From: Tethya wilhelma
Taxonomy: Eukaryota > Porifera > Demospongiae > Tethyida > Tethyidae
Length of the DNA stretch: 64,000 nt
NCBI GenBank assembly: GCA_964030475.1
Contig: CAXIPT010000002.1
Location: 19,625,010-19,689,009 of the forward strand
Direction: 5' to 3'
Every line of letters begins with the position of its first letter. Positions within the stretch are counted from its first letter, which is position 1. The notes below the pieces were generated by a model that was given only the letters and a program-made list of their open reading frames with translations, made no database searches and was not told the origin of the DNA. Position numbers and translations under genes: made by a program. This document shows, one piece after another, positions 13,347 through 24,846 of this stretch.

Positions 13347-14954
13347 AAGTGAGAGTGTAAATGTAGCTAAGTAAGCAAGGCACGGCTTTTGCCAATTCAC
13401 TGGACACTTGTTTGAGCAGGCATTGGGAAGCTTCTTTAGGTTTGGAGTTGTAATTTTAAAGATAAAACTATCAGATTTTCATGCAAGATGATGATACTGA
13501 CTATAATATGTTTGCTAATGCTTGCACAAAGATCATAACAACATCAACCATGCAGGATAATCAAATCATGCATGTTGACTTCCACATATATTACTGGGAG
13601 TGTAATGATCCCATATAAAAAAAGGAAGCTACAATGAACTCTAATCAGTGACTCCCACGCACACACTGTTAGAGGTGGAGCAGAACCATAGATATGTATG
13701 CTAAGACTACAGTCCTACAGTCTGGGAAAAGTCTATCAGTACAAGGTGGATAAGGCAAGTACATGAGGCAATTCAAATGCTTCCTGTGCACCACTATGGG
13801 TAGGCAAAATATGACAAGCACAAGAATGAAACTGATCACCTTGGGGACACATGCATTCACCACGTAATGAATTTAGCCTCGTTCCCAGGCTCCTCCCAGC
13901 TCTTCAAGTTACACAATGATACTTAAAAGAGGGTGTGGCCTGGTATGAGGCTATGATGAAATTCAGAATTAGTGACATAATGACATGCATGATATGCAGT
14001 GACATGATTTATTCACCAGAGTCTCCTCCCAATCAGTCTAGACAGCAGTTTGCTTCAGGCTAGCTACAAATTTCCATAATCATAATCAGGAAATAAATAA
14101 CAGTTCCTTTTCTCATTTTTACTAGGTTGGGGAAAGAGCTTTAAGTCTCAGCTAAATAGAAGTCCTTCATAAAAATAGCATACATCTGTTGGTGGCATTG
14201 TAAAGGTGCTGGTAACTAGCCACACAATTAAGACAATAACACAATTGGCTATGTTTTGTGGCTAGGGACAACCTAGTGTTGACCAAGTGCATTATGAGCC
14301 CACACTGATATTTATTAGTCTATACCTTTGTTTCTGGACCAGCTCTTGCAATAGATGCCAACGTCTGACTGCCCAGAGAGCTCACCATGTTGGAAAATTT
14401 GGTCACCTGAACACATACATTATCACACAGCAAAATGAATAACACTACCATATGACCTAACAATGCTAATTGCATATGAATACAGGTATCAACATGCACT
14501 CTAATACTGAGTCAGGACATGTCGACAATGTCTAGTAAATTTATGACCGCTATCATAACTCTGAATCTCTTTGTGCCAAGTCACTATCGCACTATACTAT
14601 CGTCCACTAAAATCTTAATTAACTATAACCTTTGCATGCACTCACTTGCTTTGAAACAAATTGTTTACTGCTTGATACCACTGTGCACTCAACATCTCAA
14701 TCAAAAGTGCACCAAAGAAAAACAAAAACAGGCATTTTTTTGCTCAAAGTTGACTTGAAAATAATAATTGTCAACAAATAATAAATTTGTCCCGCAGGAA
14801 CACACCTCAATGCTACTGAGCTGCTTGGCTTTGGCCACTTCCAGTTCATTCTGCTCTCTAATGAATTTGATCTCTCCCTCACGAGCTTGTCCTTGGCACT
14901 CCAACTCTGCCTCACTTTCAATACGCACAGCTTCAGCTCTCAGCTCAGCAACTA

Positions 14955-15019
<65 letters not shown>

Positions 15020-16011
15020 ACTAACATGTTTACTGTGCAAGTGTGAGCAGTTCTTTAGACTAAGCAAACATATTTGGGCAGAGTCTAGTCAATTTAGACA
15101 AGTAACAATCTGTGGGAGAGGCAAACAAGAACTCTTCCCCAGGGAATAACCCCCAAAATGTCTCAGTAATGAACAACTAAGGAGCTAAATTTGCACATTC
15201 TAAAGGAAATGAAAACAATAAAGACATTCCCCAGGGACTAGCTCTCCCAATATTGTGTGAAACCATAGAGCATGACCCACTAACACCTTCCCAATGTTCT
15301 ACAATGAGTATAAAATTATTATACTAGGTAAGAGTGTTGAACTGTCACCACATTCATCCATTCACAACGGCCCCTCTTGAATGGATAACCCATGTTGAAC
15401 CATGTATACCAACCATACCACAACATCACTTAGGACAATACACTAGCTGTCAGGGAGTCTATATGATACACACGTAATCCGATACATCACTGTACACAGA
15501 CACAAACACACATACACACACACACACAAGTGCACCTACGTTCTATTTCACTATGGCCTTCAATGAGCAGCTTCTCAGCCTGAGCCTGAGCCTCGGCTTT
15601 GGCCTGTCCTGAGGACTCCACAGCTGCAGCCACAGCCTGTAGCTCCAAGAGAGTGTGACGAGCTTCCTCTACTTCCTTCTCGTTTTGGAGTTTCTGTCTC
15701 TCAAGTTCACCCTTGGCCTTTTGTTCGGTTCTTTTAGCCTCGTGTTCAGCTGCTCGTTCAATTGACCTAACAAATAGGTGTGACAATACAAGTGATTCAT
15801 TGCACTATAGAGTGTGTGCTTCGTGATACAATAGAATCAATACTCTCTCTGGTATCATATCACCATGGTGATTCTCCATTAAAGGTATGTAGGGCAGGCC
15901 AATATAACACTTATCACACCACTTATGTAAAATACACCTATACAGACTGTAAACTTACAACTTGGATCATTATTTACACAAGACAATAGACAATACAACA
16001 GGCACACAAGC

Positions 16012-16052
<41 letters not shown>

Positions 16053-16087
16053 CACACGCGCGCACACGCACACACACACACACACAC

Positions 16088-16125
<38 letters not shown>

Positions 16126-16929
16126 ACACACTCACTTGGTAGATATCTCGATGGCCATCTGGACGGACTTCATGAGACTGTCTCTCATATGATGGTCCAC
16201 TGGTTCAATGCTCTGCACATCAATGTTGGTGATCACCTGTGAAACAGAATCAAGAGCTACAAATGTAAACTAAACACACACAAAATAAACACGTAGAGCT
16301 AAAAAAATGTATAAAGACAACAACATAAGCATTACGTCTATCATAATACTATTGTGTTTACATGGAGGTCTAGGTCTGTGGGTACATGAACTAAACTCCA
16401 ACTAAACTCGAACTAAACTCTTATGTACCAGGTTGTTAGCATCAAAGATGAGCTCAGACTTGAGGTTGCCATCCTTGTCTTTGCCAAACACTCCAGCTCT
16501 TATGATATCAGCAGAGTACTTGTGGAACTGTTCAAAAGGAATAGCAGCCACTGCTCCTCTGATCTTACTCGCCACCTCACGACAAGCAAAGCCAATAAAG
16601 TCAGGTACAGAGAACAACTTTGCTTCAGAGACAGGATCACCTCTCTTTACCTGCAGGCAGGAGTGGATGTGAGGGGGCAAATGACAGTGGTTTGAAAGCC
16701 TAGTGCCATGTGAAGGAACTGTGTCACTATATAGTCAACTAAAAATAGAAATTGGGACGTATTTGGTCCAAAATTGTGCAAGTTTGCGTACTTGCTCGCA
16801 CATTTGTTACTACTCGCGTATATAGTAACTATGTGATCAGCTGTTATTACAACCGGCAGTAGTAGCTCGCATAAGCGCACTTAATTAACCCTTGGTGCGC
16901 ATGCGCAGCAGGGGTTATGGTAGTCGTTT

Positions 16930-16967
<38 letters not shown>

Positions 16968-19351
16968 CCAACTATATCTCAAGAACGGCAGCTCCAGTCT
17001 TCAAAAGCGGCATACCAAGGTAAAATAATCGAGATTATCTAAAAAAATTACACAAAGAATTCTACAAAAGCCTGTAGTTTCTGAGATCTGAGGCTTTTCA
17101 GCCTCTTTGAGCGCTAAGCTTCGAGGCCACACCCACAATTTTGGGGGACGAGCCTGAGCGAGCTTCATAGTGTAATGCTGATGTGTAACGTAATGCTGAT
17201 GTAAGAACTTACTAACTGTACTTGTAGCTATAGTGATCTAATGACTTTGAGTTAGGCTTTGACGTTAATACTGAATACACTTTGATGTTGATACATGTCT
17301 TAGGTTTTTCCATGTTTGTACGTTGTAGCTAGATTTGTTACCATCTATGGATATTTTCTTGTGCACATGTGTCTGTTAACACCTCTTGAGTTCTGTATAG
17401 GCTAGAGGATATGATATACTTTGTACTAGGGATATTAGACTTTTCATGTATTTTCATTATTACTATGATGTCGTATTCCTAGAATTTCCTGTCTTAGTTT
17501 CTTTGTTCTATTTGTTTGTTTTAATTAGTTCCTGCTTTTTATTGTAACATCCTCTATGTTTTTGTATATAAGTAGCTACATTTTTACTGTTAGACATGCT
17601 TCACTTTAATCGATCATCACTCTATAACTAAAAGGACTTTTACTCGTCTGCTAACATCTCGGCGCACCCTCGGCGGCGCACTACAATTTGGCGTAGTCGG
17701 CAGTTCTCACTTCAGCAGCAGCAGCAGTATCTTGACAGAGACTCAGAGGACTCAATTCACTGGAAATGGCGCAGAAACCAATTGTGTTACCCGATCTCTA
17801 CACAGGAGAGAAGAGTTGGGATGATTGGGTGGATCATTTCGACAGTGTGGCAGCAGTCAACAAATGGGAAGGAGACGGTAGACTCCCATGGCTACGCGTA
17901 AGGCTGGCTGGTCGCGCAGCGACAGTCTTCCGGAAACTCCCCGAGGACACCCGTAAGAGCTACGATCTGTCTACAGCAGCGCTGAAGAAACGATTCGAGC
18001 CTGAAAGCAAGAAAGAACTCTACATGGCCGAGTTGCAGACAAGACATAAAAAGAGAAAGGAGGATTGGGCAGCCTTTGGCGAGGAGTTGAAACTTCTGGC
18101 GGATAAAGCATATCCTGATCTCGAGGATGGAGCCCGGGAACGTCTCGCCTTGAACCAATACCTGGCCCAATTGGAGGATCCTCAACTTGGGTTTAATGTC
18201 AGGCAAAGCAAGCCTAAGACCGTGGAGGAGGCAGTTACCACTACCCTGGAGATGGAGTCCTACCTACAAGCATCCAGAGGCAAAGCACCCATGCAAATCA
18301 CCCAAGTGAGTGAAGAAGAGCCTGAGGAACTGTCACCAGTTGCTACCATCAGCTCAAAGAAGCGGGATGACCCCCTGCAACAGATCCTGCAGAAAATGGA
18401 GTACTTGGAGGCTGGACTCAAAACTGTGCAACAACAACAACCCCGACAACGCAACAGTGGTGGCAGGCGTAGCGGAAGTTCGTGGAAATGCTGGAACTGC
18501 CAAAGTGAGGGACATTTTCGTGCTAATTGTCCCTCAGCTCCAAGGAAACCGGTGAAGCAACAGGGAAACGAGAAGCCCTCGGATCCCTGAGCCAGGTTCT
18601 AGAGGGTACCACAGTGGCTCAAACTGNNNNNNNNNNNNNNNNNNNNNNNNNNNNNNNNNNNNNNNNNNNNNNNNNNNNNNNNNNNNNNNNNNNNNNNNNN
18701 NNNNNNNNNNNNNNNNNNNNNNNNNNNNNNNNNNNNNNNNNNNNNNNNNNNNNNNNNNNNNNNNNNNNNNNNNNNNNNNNNNNNNNNNNNNNNNNNNNNN
18801 NNNNNNNNNNNNNNNNNNNNNNNNNNNNNNNNNNNNNNNNNNNNNNNNNNNNNNNNNNNNNNNNNNNNNNNNNNNNNNNNNNNNNNNNNNNNNNNNNNNN
18901 NNNNNNNNNNNNNNNNNNNNNNNNNNNNNNNNNNNNNNNNNNNNNNNNNNNNNNNNNNNNNNNNNNNNNNNNNNNNNNNNNNNNNNNNNNNNNNNNNNNN
19001 NNNNNNNNNNNNNNNNNNNNNNNNNNNNNNNNNNNNNNNNNNNNNNNNNNNNNNNNNNNNNNNNNNNNNNNNNNNNNNNNNNNNNNNNNNNNNNNNNNNN
19101 NNNNNNNNNNNNNNNNNNNNNNNNNNNNNNNNNNNNNNNNNNNNNNNNNNNNNNNNNNNNNNNNNNNNNNNNNNNNNNNNNNNNNNNNNNNNNNNNNNNN
19201 NNNNNNNNNNNNNNNNNNNNNNNNNNNNNNNNNNNNNNNNNNNNNNNNNNNNNNNNNNNNNNNNNNNNNNNNNNNNNNNNNNNNNNNNNNNNNNNNNNNN
19301 NNNNNNNNNNNNNNNNNNNNNNNNNNNNNNNNNNNNNNNNCACACACACAT

Positions 19352-19412
<61 letters not shown>

Positions 19413-20522
19413 CGTACGCACACACACACACACACACACACACTCTCTCACTTGGTAGATATCTCTATGGCCATCTGGACGGACTTCATGAGACTGTCTC
19501 TCATATGATGGTCCACTGGTTCAATGCTCTGCACATCAATGTTGGTGATCACCTGTGAAACAGAATCAAGAGCCACAAATGCAAACCAAACACACACAAA
19601 ATAAACACGTAGAGCTAAAAAAATGTATAAAGGCAACAACATAAGCTTTACGTCTATCATAATACTATTGTGTTGGTACATGGAGGTCTAGGTCTGTGGG
19701 TACATGAACTAAACTCAAACTAAACTCTTATGTACCAGGTTGTTAGCATCAAAGATGAGCTCAGACTTGAGGTTGCCATCCTTGTCTTTGCCAAACACTC
19801 CAGCTCTTATGATATCAGCAGAGTACTTGTGGAACTGCTCAAAAGGAATGGCAGCCACTGCTCCTCTGATCTTACTAGCCACCTCACGACAAGCAAAGCC
19901 AATAAAGTCAGGCACAGAGAACAACTTTGCTTCAGAGACAGGATCACCTCTCTTCACCTGCAGGCAGGAGTGGATGTGAGTGGGCAAATGATAGTGAGTA
20001 TAGTTTGAAAGTTTGAAAGCCTAGTGCCATGTGGTGATGTGTACATAACACAATTGGATGGGTCAATTACAGGTGGGTGCAGGCAACATTCATCAGTACA
20101 AGTGCAAACAATTATGGGAGTGTGCTTCAATGGCTGTAGGGCAAGTGTGTGTGTTGGTACACATGCCAATTTTTGGTTGTGTTGTAAGGAAATTAAGAAG
20201 CATAACCAGATAAATGGATGCTTGTTTGATACCCAACAAATCCGACCAAAATTGATCAGATTGTCAGTAGTTTTCTCGTGGAAAAAATGAATTTTAAACA
20301 CACATTCTTGTGTGGTTTTAATCTCCACAGAGTAGCCTCGCCACGGAGCTTACCCTAAAGATGTTATTCATAGCGAGTGCTATTCGCAGTCTAGCATGGT
20401 CGGCAGTTTCCACGACAATAGAGTCTGAAATGAAGTCAGGTCCAAGCATCAGGCAAAATGTGATTAGTGCTCCTTGCTTCTTCGGCTTGCCAGCTGAGTG
20501 TGTGTGTGTGCGTGCAAGTATT

Positions 20523-20592
<70 letters not shown>

Positions 20593-22678
20593 ATAATATA
20601 TCTTTCATGTGAACATAAATGTGTCAGATGTGCAAGAATTTGTGAGCATGTGTGCATAGAGTTATGCATACGATGACAACATTGGGGTACAACTGTAGAT
20701 CCACTAACCACTGAGAAAGAGAACATTGAAGTTCTCGTGAGGGTCTAGTACCACCAGATTGGGTCCAAACACAACACGAGCCGTCTTGTGTTGATAGTTA
20801 TAGACTTGTACAGCAGTGTTACTAGGACAACGATACGTCACTACATTGGTCTTGTTTCGTTTCTATGTAAAGGAACAAGAGAAAAGACTGTTGGATAGGT
20901 TTCGCAGACTTTGCAATAAAATTATGCACACAGTAGACTGACTCTCACTTCCTTGGCTACCTATGAAGACATGTAGGTACATTGACAAACAGTTATTAAC
21001 ATACGTTGTACTTGGTGTCCTTTGAGCCTTCAAAATAGGACATCTTGCGAATGCTAGCATCACCAATCCCACCACCGTTCCTGTAAACACAAGGAAAAAC
21101 AAGATAGCAATCTCAATCGAACTATATAAACACTTATACATCTAAAAACTAGAGTGAAAGCCATAAACAAAACACACACAGACACAAAAAACAACAACAA
21201 CATCAAAGTGTTCTTACTTGAGGAGGTCTTCAACCAGCGGAGGCAGGTCTTTAACACACAACTCTTCGTTGGCCTGCAGCATGTACGCCTGTGGTCCCAT
21301 GACACTGCGGACCTGACCACTCTGGATGTCACGGACGTAGACACCCTCATTCTCATTCAATGGAAGGGCCTTCCTGGAGTGGCCAGCAAGACAAGCAGAG
21401 TAAGGATAAAACACTAGAGAGGGTGTTGTTTTTTTTGCTCAAATTTGAATACTGATGTATTTCTTGTAGCTTTTCAAAAAACAAGTTTCAATAGGAGTGT
21501 ATTTATCTTGGGGGTCTTTTGTGTAGTGAAACTGAAACTATAACATCAGTGGAACAGGAGGAAACATGTCGTGTGCATGGGTACTCACCGGCGTTCAATT
21601 TTCCCAATCTCAATTCTAGGGACGTACTCGGTCGGACCGTTGATCATCCACTTGTCTCCAGATGTACGCTGGACTTTCTTCCCTAATAAGGTAAAGACAC
21701 ATGTATGTACACATGGCAGTTGTATAATTCTTAAATTCTTCCCAACAGAAGCAAAGCTAATGGTGTATATACCATTTGGCAGAGTGTCCTCAAATTCCTC
21801 CTGTGCAGTGAGAACTACAGCCTCATCTGCTTGCAAGATCAACGAGTTCTTGATCCCACTCTCAAGACGCTCACCTACATGGAGTAAATGAGACACAACA
21901 GTTGAACAACAATGAAGCAACACCNCAAACACTAACCAGGATGGAGGAAGAAAGTCTTGGGTCCCTCTCTTAGCTCCTTGCAGCCAAGACGAGGCTTGCC
22001 ATCTGAGCCAATGGGCTCCATCACCACACAGTACTGGTGGGCCTTCAAGATGGTCAGGTTGACTACTTTCACCAGTTCCTTGATAATCGACGGAGAAAGT
22101 TACATGTCATAACATCAACTTTACTAGTCACCATGCCTCCACCTCATTCCTCTATCCACTCACCTCAGTAACGTCAGGAATGTATGCCTCTGTGTGCTCC
22201 TCACTCACTAGCCATTCATCGCCAATGTTGCTACAAAAATAATAATAACAAAGCACGAAGTACATGCATCATTACCATAAATTATGACATACAACTACCA
22301 TGCAATATTATAAATACCGTGCTATTCCAAACTGGTCAGTGTAATTCTGCCGAGCTCTGATGTGCAGTGCCACCTTGGGGGTCAGGGCATGGGCCCCTTC
22401 CATTGAGACCACCTGGTGGGGTACAATGGCCATGGAGAAATGTGATAAACTTTGCAAATACAAAATATTTATTATTATAATATAATGTAGTGAATCAGGT
22501 GAATCTTCACAAATTGACTACTGATAGTGGCATGATGTTAGAAGTTTTAGGAAGTAAACATTTAGCAATTTTTCACTTAGAAGAGACACACAGGTATCAT
22601 GAGACGAAAAGGTTAAAAAGGTCAATAACAAGTGTAGACACTACTCCATATCTATTACTTAGAGCATCCATTAAGAGG

Positions 22679-22744
<66 letters not shown>

Positions 22745-23157
22745 CCTCGTAGACCCCTCTGAGGTAGGCTCCAACCTCCCTGATGAGCCACTCCTCCCCA
22801 GTGGAGCGGGGGTTCCCCTTCGAGTCCTGCAGGTCCTGTCTAGCCTTCAGTTTGAGAGCATTGCCAGGAGTTATGATTTCAGGAGAAACATGTTTGACAA
22901 TTTCCTGAAAGAAAGGGACCAGAGAGCGATTAGGTTACATGCAATCAAAACCATGTAATTGCATACACACACATTACAGTTGCATGACCCTTAAGTGGGG
23001 GCACTCGATGTATGGTCAAGTGCCGCACACTTAAGGGCATGCAACTATTTTGTTTTCCATTGACCCCCAGTGACCCCTAGTTGCTCTATTGTCACCTCTA
23101 CCCAGCCAGCAACCAGCAATTAGCCTAAAAAAACTTTGGTTGCTAGGCAATGGCAAA

Positions 23158-23203
<46 letters not shown>

Positions 23204-24846
23204 TCATCAATTATACTGTACACACACTCACCACTTCAGGCAAGGGGACGTAAGTGAGTGGCCCCTTCAATAGCCACTCATCACCACTCTTCCTCGGTGT
23301 TCCTGTCTCATCCTGTTCAATGTCCATCAGAGCTCGGAGATGAAGGCCATGACCAGCCTTGATGACAGGGAGAGGCTTCACAGCACGAGAATAATCTGTA
23401 CATGTGGCACAGCATGTCAATAGACTACACAGTGCTCACAAATAAGTTACTGCCTATGACTGAATAGCTGCACATGGTCTAAACATGTCTAAGGTAGTGG
23501 GCCTCAGTGTTCATCAGATATTCTTGTTGACATTTTTCATTGTAGCTCACCTGCTGGTGAAATACCATCCAGAGCTTCACCAGGATAGAGAGGAAAGGGC
23601 TCCTGTAAAATGTATGCAAATGTCACTGCTTCATAACACATGCAGTAATGCAATCCTAGTATGATCGTGTTACAGAATGTAGGAATCCAAACTCAGCTCA
23701 CATATAAGGCATTCATACACACATCAAATAGTTTACACTTGCATTGTTTCATAGAATTAAAGCACAACACAATGAATTGTTATTTGGTTTTTAGATGCTA
23801 AAACTCTTTGAACACCAACACACTCACCCCATGTAGTCGAACCTCCTTGTGACCAAACCTTGGTTCAAACAGTTTCCCATCTTTAAGAGGTTTGCTGTGA
23901 TAGAAAAGCACATGACATAATGTCTAACACCAAAGTTGGCTCTACATAGGCTCCATAGAGTACTTGCAATTATGTAAAATAAGTCACTTCCGTACGGCAA
24001 AAATGTACAGAGCAATACAAAGAAATGGGCAGCTATAATTTACTTCCATATGGCAAAAATAACTAACTCCAGTATCACTTTAAAATATTTGCAGTTTTAT
24101 GGTGTCAATTACAAGATCTCTAAAAGCCTAGTTTCCATCCCTCCCTCCCCTTCATCTGAAAAGTAAGGAGGGAGAGCTAGAGACCTGGGGGCCCGGACAA
24201 GGCAGGTTGAGCATAAGATATGGTACAAACTTACGTCCTGTCAATTGGGTGTAGGATGGTGACAAAATGACCAGGAGGGATCTTAACGAAAGGAAGAGGA
24301 CCTGCAACAAGTTTATGGTTGTCCTGAAGCATTAGATTCTGAGGTCCTACTTCAATCGACGTCACATTGGTGTTCTGATCATGACAGACAAGGATACATA
24401 AACACACTATAATTGCCGAGCAATCTGTAACTAGCAAAATGTCCCACAAGTTTAGCCTCGTTCCCAGGCCTTTCCCAGGGTGTATTTAATTTTTTGTTAG
24501 TTGCAAAATTTAGCGAGGGGAAGGCCTGGGGAAGACCTGGGGGGTCTACGAGGCTATCACAAGCTAGTTACAAGGAGTGCATGACAAGTCAAGCATGAAA
24601 TTACTGCTTATTTGGAAATTCTTTGGCTCATTAAACTACACAGTCTCTGCAAGTCAACAGTCAGCGCGTCCATCACAGGGGCCACTAGTTTAGTGCAAGA
24701 CCTGAGGTCACGCACCCACCCCTCCCACAAATCAGGAAATTATCATCAGCGAATGAAAGATGTTCCATAATTTTTTTGAATCTTACCAAGTCGAGGACAT
24801 GCACATAGTAGTTGGGAAGAATGCCGGTTATCTTCTTATCAGCCAT
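13191..24846 (-). CDS. MVP: Major vault protein
   Basis: About 21 exons from the ATG at 24846 ([20 protein letters not shown]) to the stop at 13191. The order follows MVP throughout: N-terminal vault repeats (exons about 24375-24240, 23890, 23602, 23398-23232, 22904-22742, 22412, 22230, 22080-21938, 21875, 21683, 21377-21219; motifs GDEWLxxGPxxYxP and ENEGVYVRD), the shoulder domain (20862-20710, 20498-20353, 19959-19737: [31 protein letters not shown]), the linker [20 protein letters not shown] (19553-19452), the long E/A/K-rich cap helix (15768-15538, 14953-14806) and the cap ending [19 protein letters not shown] (13297-13194). MVP builds the shell of cytoplasmic vault particles. The shoulder exon and the next exon are present a second time at 16651-16431 and 16238-16139; an MVP with both would repeat part of the shoulder, so one copy is probably an assembly artefact. 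One N lies in an intron at 21925. Confidence 0.96.
13300..13345. repeat. (GT)n microsatellite at MVP last-exon acceptor
   Basis: On the gene strand this is (CA)n ending cacaccag|GTTCGACTG, so the repeat runs right up to the splice acceptor of the last MVP exon. Confidence 0.85.
13874..13953. repeat. Short inverted repeat, TAGCCTC...GAGGCTA family, copy 1
   Basis: 80 bp with terminal inverted arms TAGCCTCGTTCCCAGGC and GGCCTGGTATGAGGCTA, inside an MVP intron. Related copies are at 24453-24556 and 34563-34609, and a single arm is at 63383-63400. MITE-like by structure. Confidence 0.7.
14960..15016. repeat. (GA)n microsatellite in MVP intron
   Basis: About 57 bp of uninterrupted GA dinucleotides directly 5' (on the minus strand) of the MVP cap-helix exon at 14953. 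On the gene strand it is (CT)n and could serve as the polypyrimidine tract. Confidence 0.85.
16012..16130. repeat. (CA)n-rich microsatellite
   Basis: About 120 bp of CA dinucleotides with GC and AA interruptions, beside the MVP exon of the left duplicate block. The equivalent of the right block is the CA tract at 19341-19443 next to the assembly gap. Confidence 0.85.
16131..16712 (-). repeat. MVP: Duplicate block 1: two MVP exons (allelic copy)
   Basis: Carries the MVP shoulder exon (16651-16431) and the exon with [15 protein letters not shown] (16238-16139). Near-identical to 19447-20033, including introns; differences are scattered substitutions and small indels, and the protein reading is unchanged. 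Similarity ends abruptly after GCCATGTG, where this copy enters the inserted element. Confidence 0.9.
16713..17170. other. Unclassified sequence between MVP block 1 and the LTR
   Basis: Absent from the other MVP copy. Contains a TGCGCATGCGCA palindrome at 16896-16907, a (GT)n tract near 16936-16967 and no coding potential. It may be part of a second nested repeat element, because the LTR starts only at 17171. Confidence 0.4.
17171..17685 (+). repeat. Candidate 5' LTR
   Basis: Begins TGTAATGC and ends CACTACA (TG...CA), 515 bp, with a TATA-like TATATAAG at 17565-17572. The tRNA-primer-like sequence begins four bases after its end, at 17689. The 3' LTR is not in the window, so the boundaries are provisional. 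Confidence 0.6.
17766..18590 (+). CDS. Retrotransposon Gag-like protein with CCHC zinc knuckle
   Basis: Single intronless ORF of 274 codons. Residues about 10-170 look like a retrotransposon capsid domain (a W-rich start around WDDWVDHF, then [19 protein letters not shown] helices). Near the C-terminus is a CX2CX4HX4C knuckle ([14 protein letters not shown]). A Q-rich basic linker precedes it. Gag packages element RNA. Ends in TGA 36 bases before the gap; a downstream pol in another frame is likely but hidden. Codon use is more GC-rich than the host genes around it. Confidence 0.85.
   Translation: MAQKPIVLPDLYTGEKSWDDWVDHFDSVAAVNKWEGDGRLPWLRVRLAGRAATVFRKLPEDTRKSYDLSTAALKKRFEPESKKELYMAELQTRHKKRKEDWAAFGEELKLLADKAYPDLEDGARERLALNQYLAQLEDPQLGFNVRQSKPKTVEEAVTTTLEMESYLQASRGKAPMQITQVSEEEPEELSPVATISSKKRDDPLQQILQKMEYLEAGLKTVQQQQPRQRNSGGRRSGSSWKCWNCQSEGHFRANCPSAPRKPVKQQGNEKPSDP
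18627..19340. other. Assembly gap (714 N)
   Basis: Run of N. Left flank ends inside the retrotransposon; right flank begins in a CA microsatellite next to MVP duplicate block 2. Confidence 1.
19447..20033 (-). repeat. MVP: Duplicate block 2: two MVP exons (copy continuous with the upstream exons)
   Basis: MVP exons 19959-19737 and 19553-19452, near-identical to 16131-16712. This copy lacks the inserted element and continues smoothly into the preceding MVP exons on its right. Confidence 0.9.
20524..20590. repeat. (GT)n microsatellite in MVP intron
   Basis: About 66 bp of GT, upstream of the MVP exon at 20498 on the gene strand, where it reads (CA)n. Confidence 0.85.
22680..22741. repeat. (CA)n microsatellite at an MVP splice donor
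   Basis: About 62 bp of CA. On the minus strand the MVP exon ending RGVYEE runs directly into gtgtgtg, so the donor itself is the first unit of the repeat. A similar tract lies at 23160-23200. Confidence 0.8.
22978..23046. repeat. 69-bp near-perfect hairpin in MVP intron
   Basis: Left arm AGTTGCATGACCCTTAAGTG pairs with right arm CACTTAAGGGCATGCAACT except for one extra base, and the inner GCACT/AGTGC also pair. Looks like a tiny foldback or MITE relic; no ORF. Confidence 0.7.
24453..24556. repeat. Short inverted repeat, TAGCCTC...GAGGCTA family, copy 2
   Basis: 104 bp in MVP intron 1, starting TAGCCTCGTTCCCAGGCC and ending in TACGAGGCTA, with internal CTGGG-rich right arm. Same family as 13874-13953. 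Confidence 0.7.

Larger units (their letters stand above)
17171..18626 (+). mobile_element. Ty3/gypsy-like LTR retrotransposon, 5' part, cut by an assembly gap
   Basis: A candidate LTR (17171-17685) is followed by a primer-binding-site-like TGGCGTAGTCGGCAG and a gag ORF (17766-18590). The sequence then runs into the run of N at 18627, so protease, reverse transcriptase and integrase are not visible. It lies inside an MVP intron on the opposite strand. Assignment to Ty3/gypsy is from gag and PBS layout only. Confidence 0.75.

Noticed and set aside
18527..19558. Long ORFs crossing the run of N
   Set aside because: Open only because N codons contain no stop; flanks are CA repeats and retroelement.
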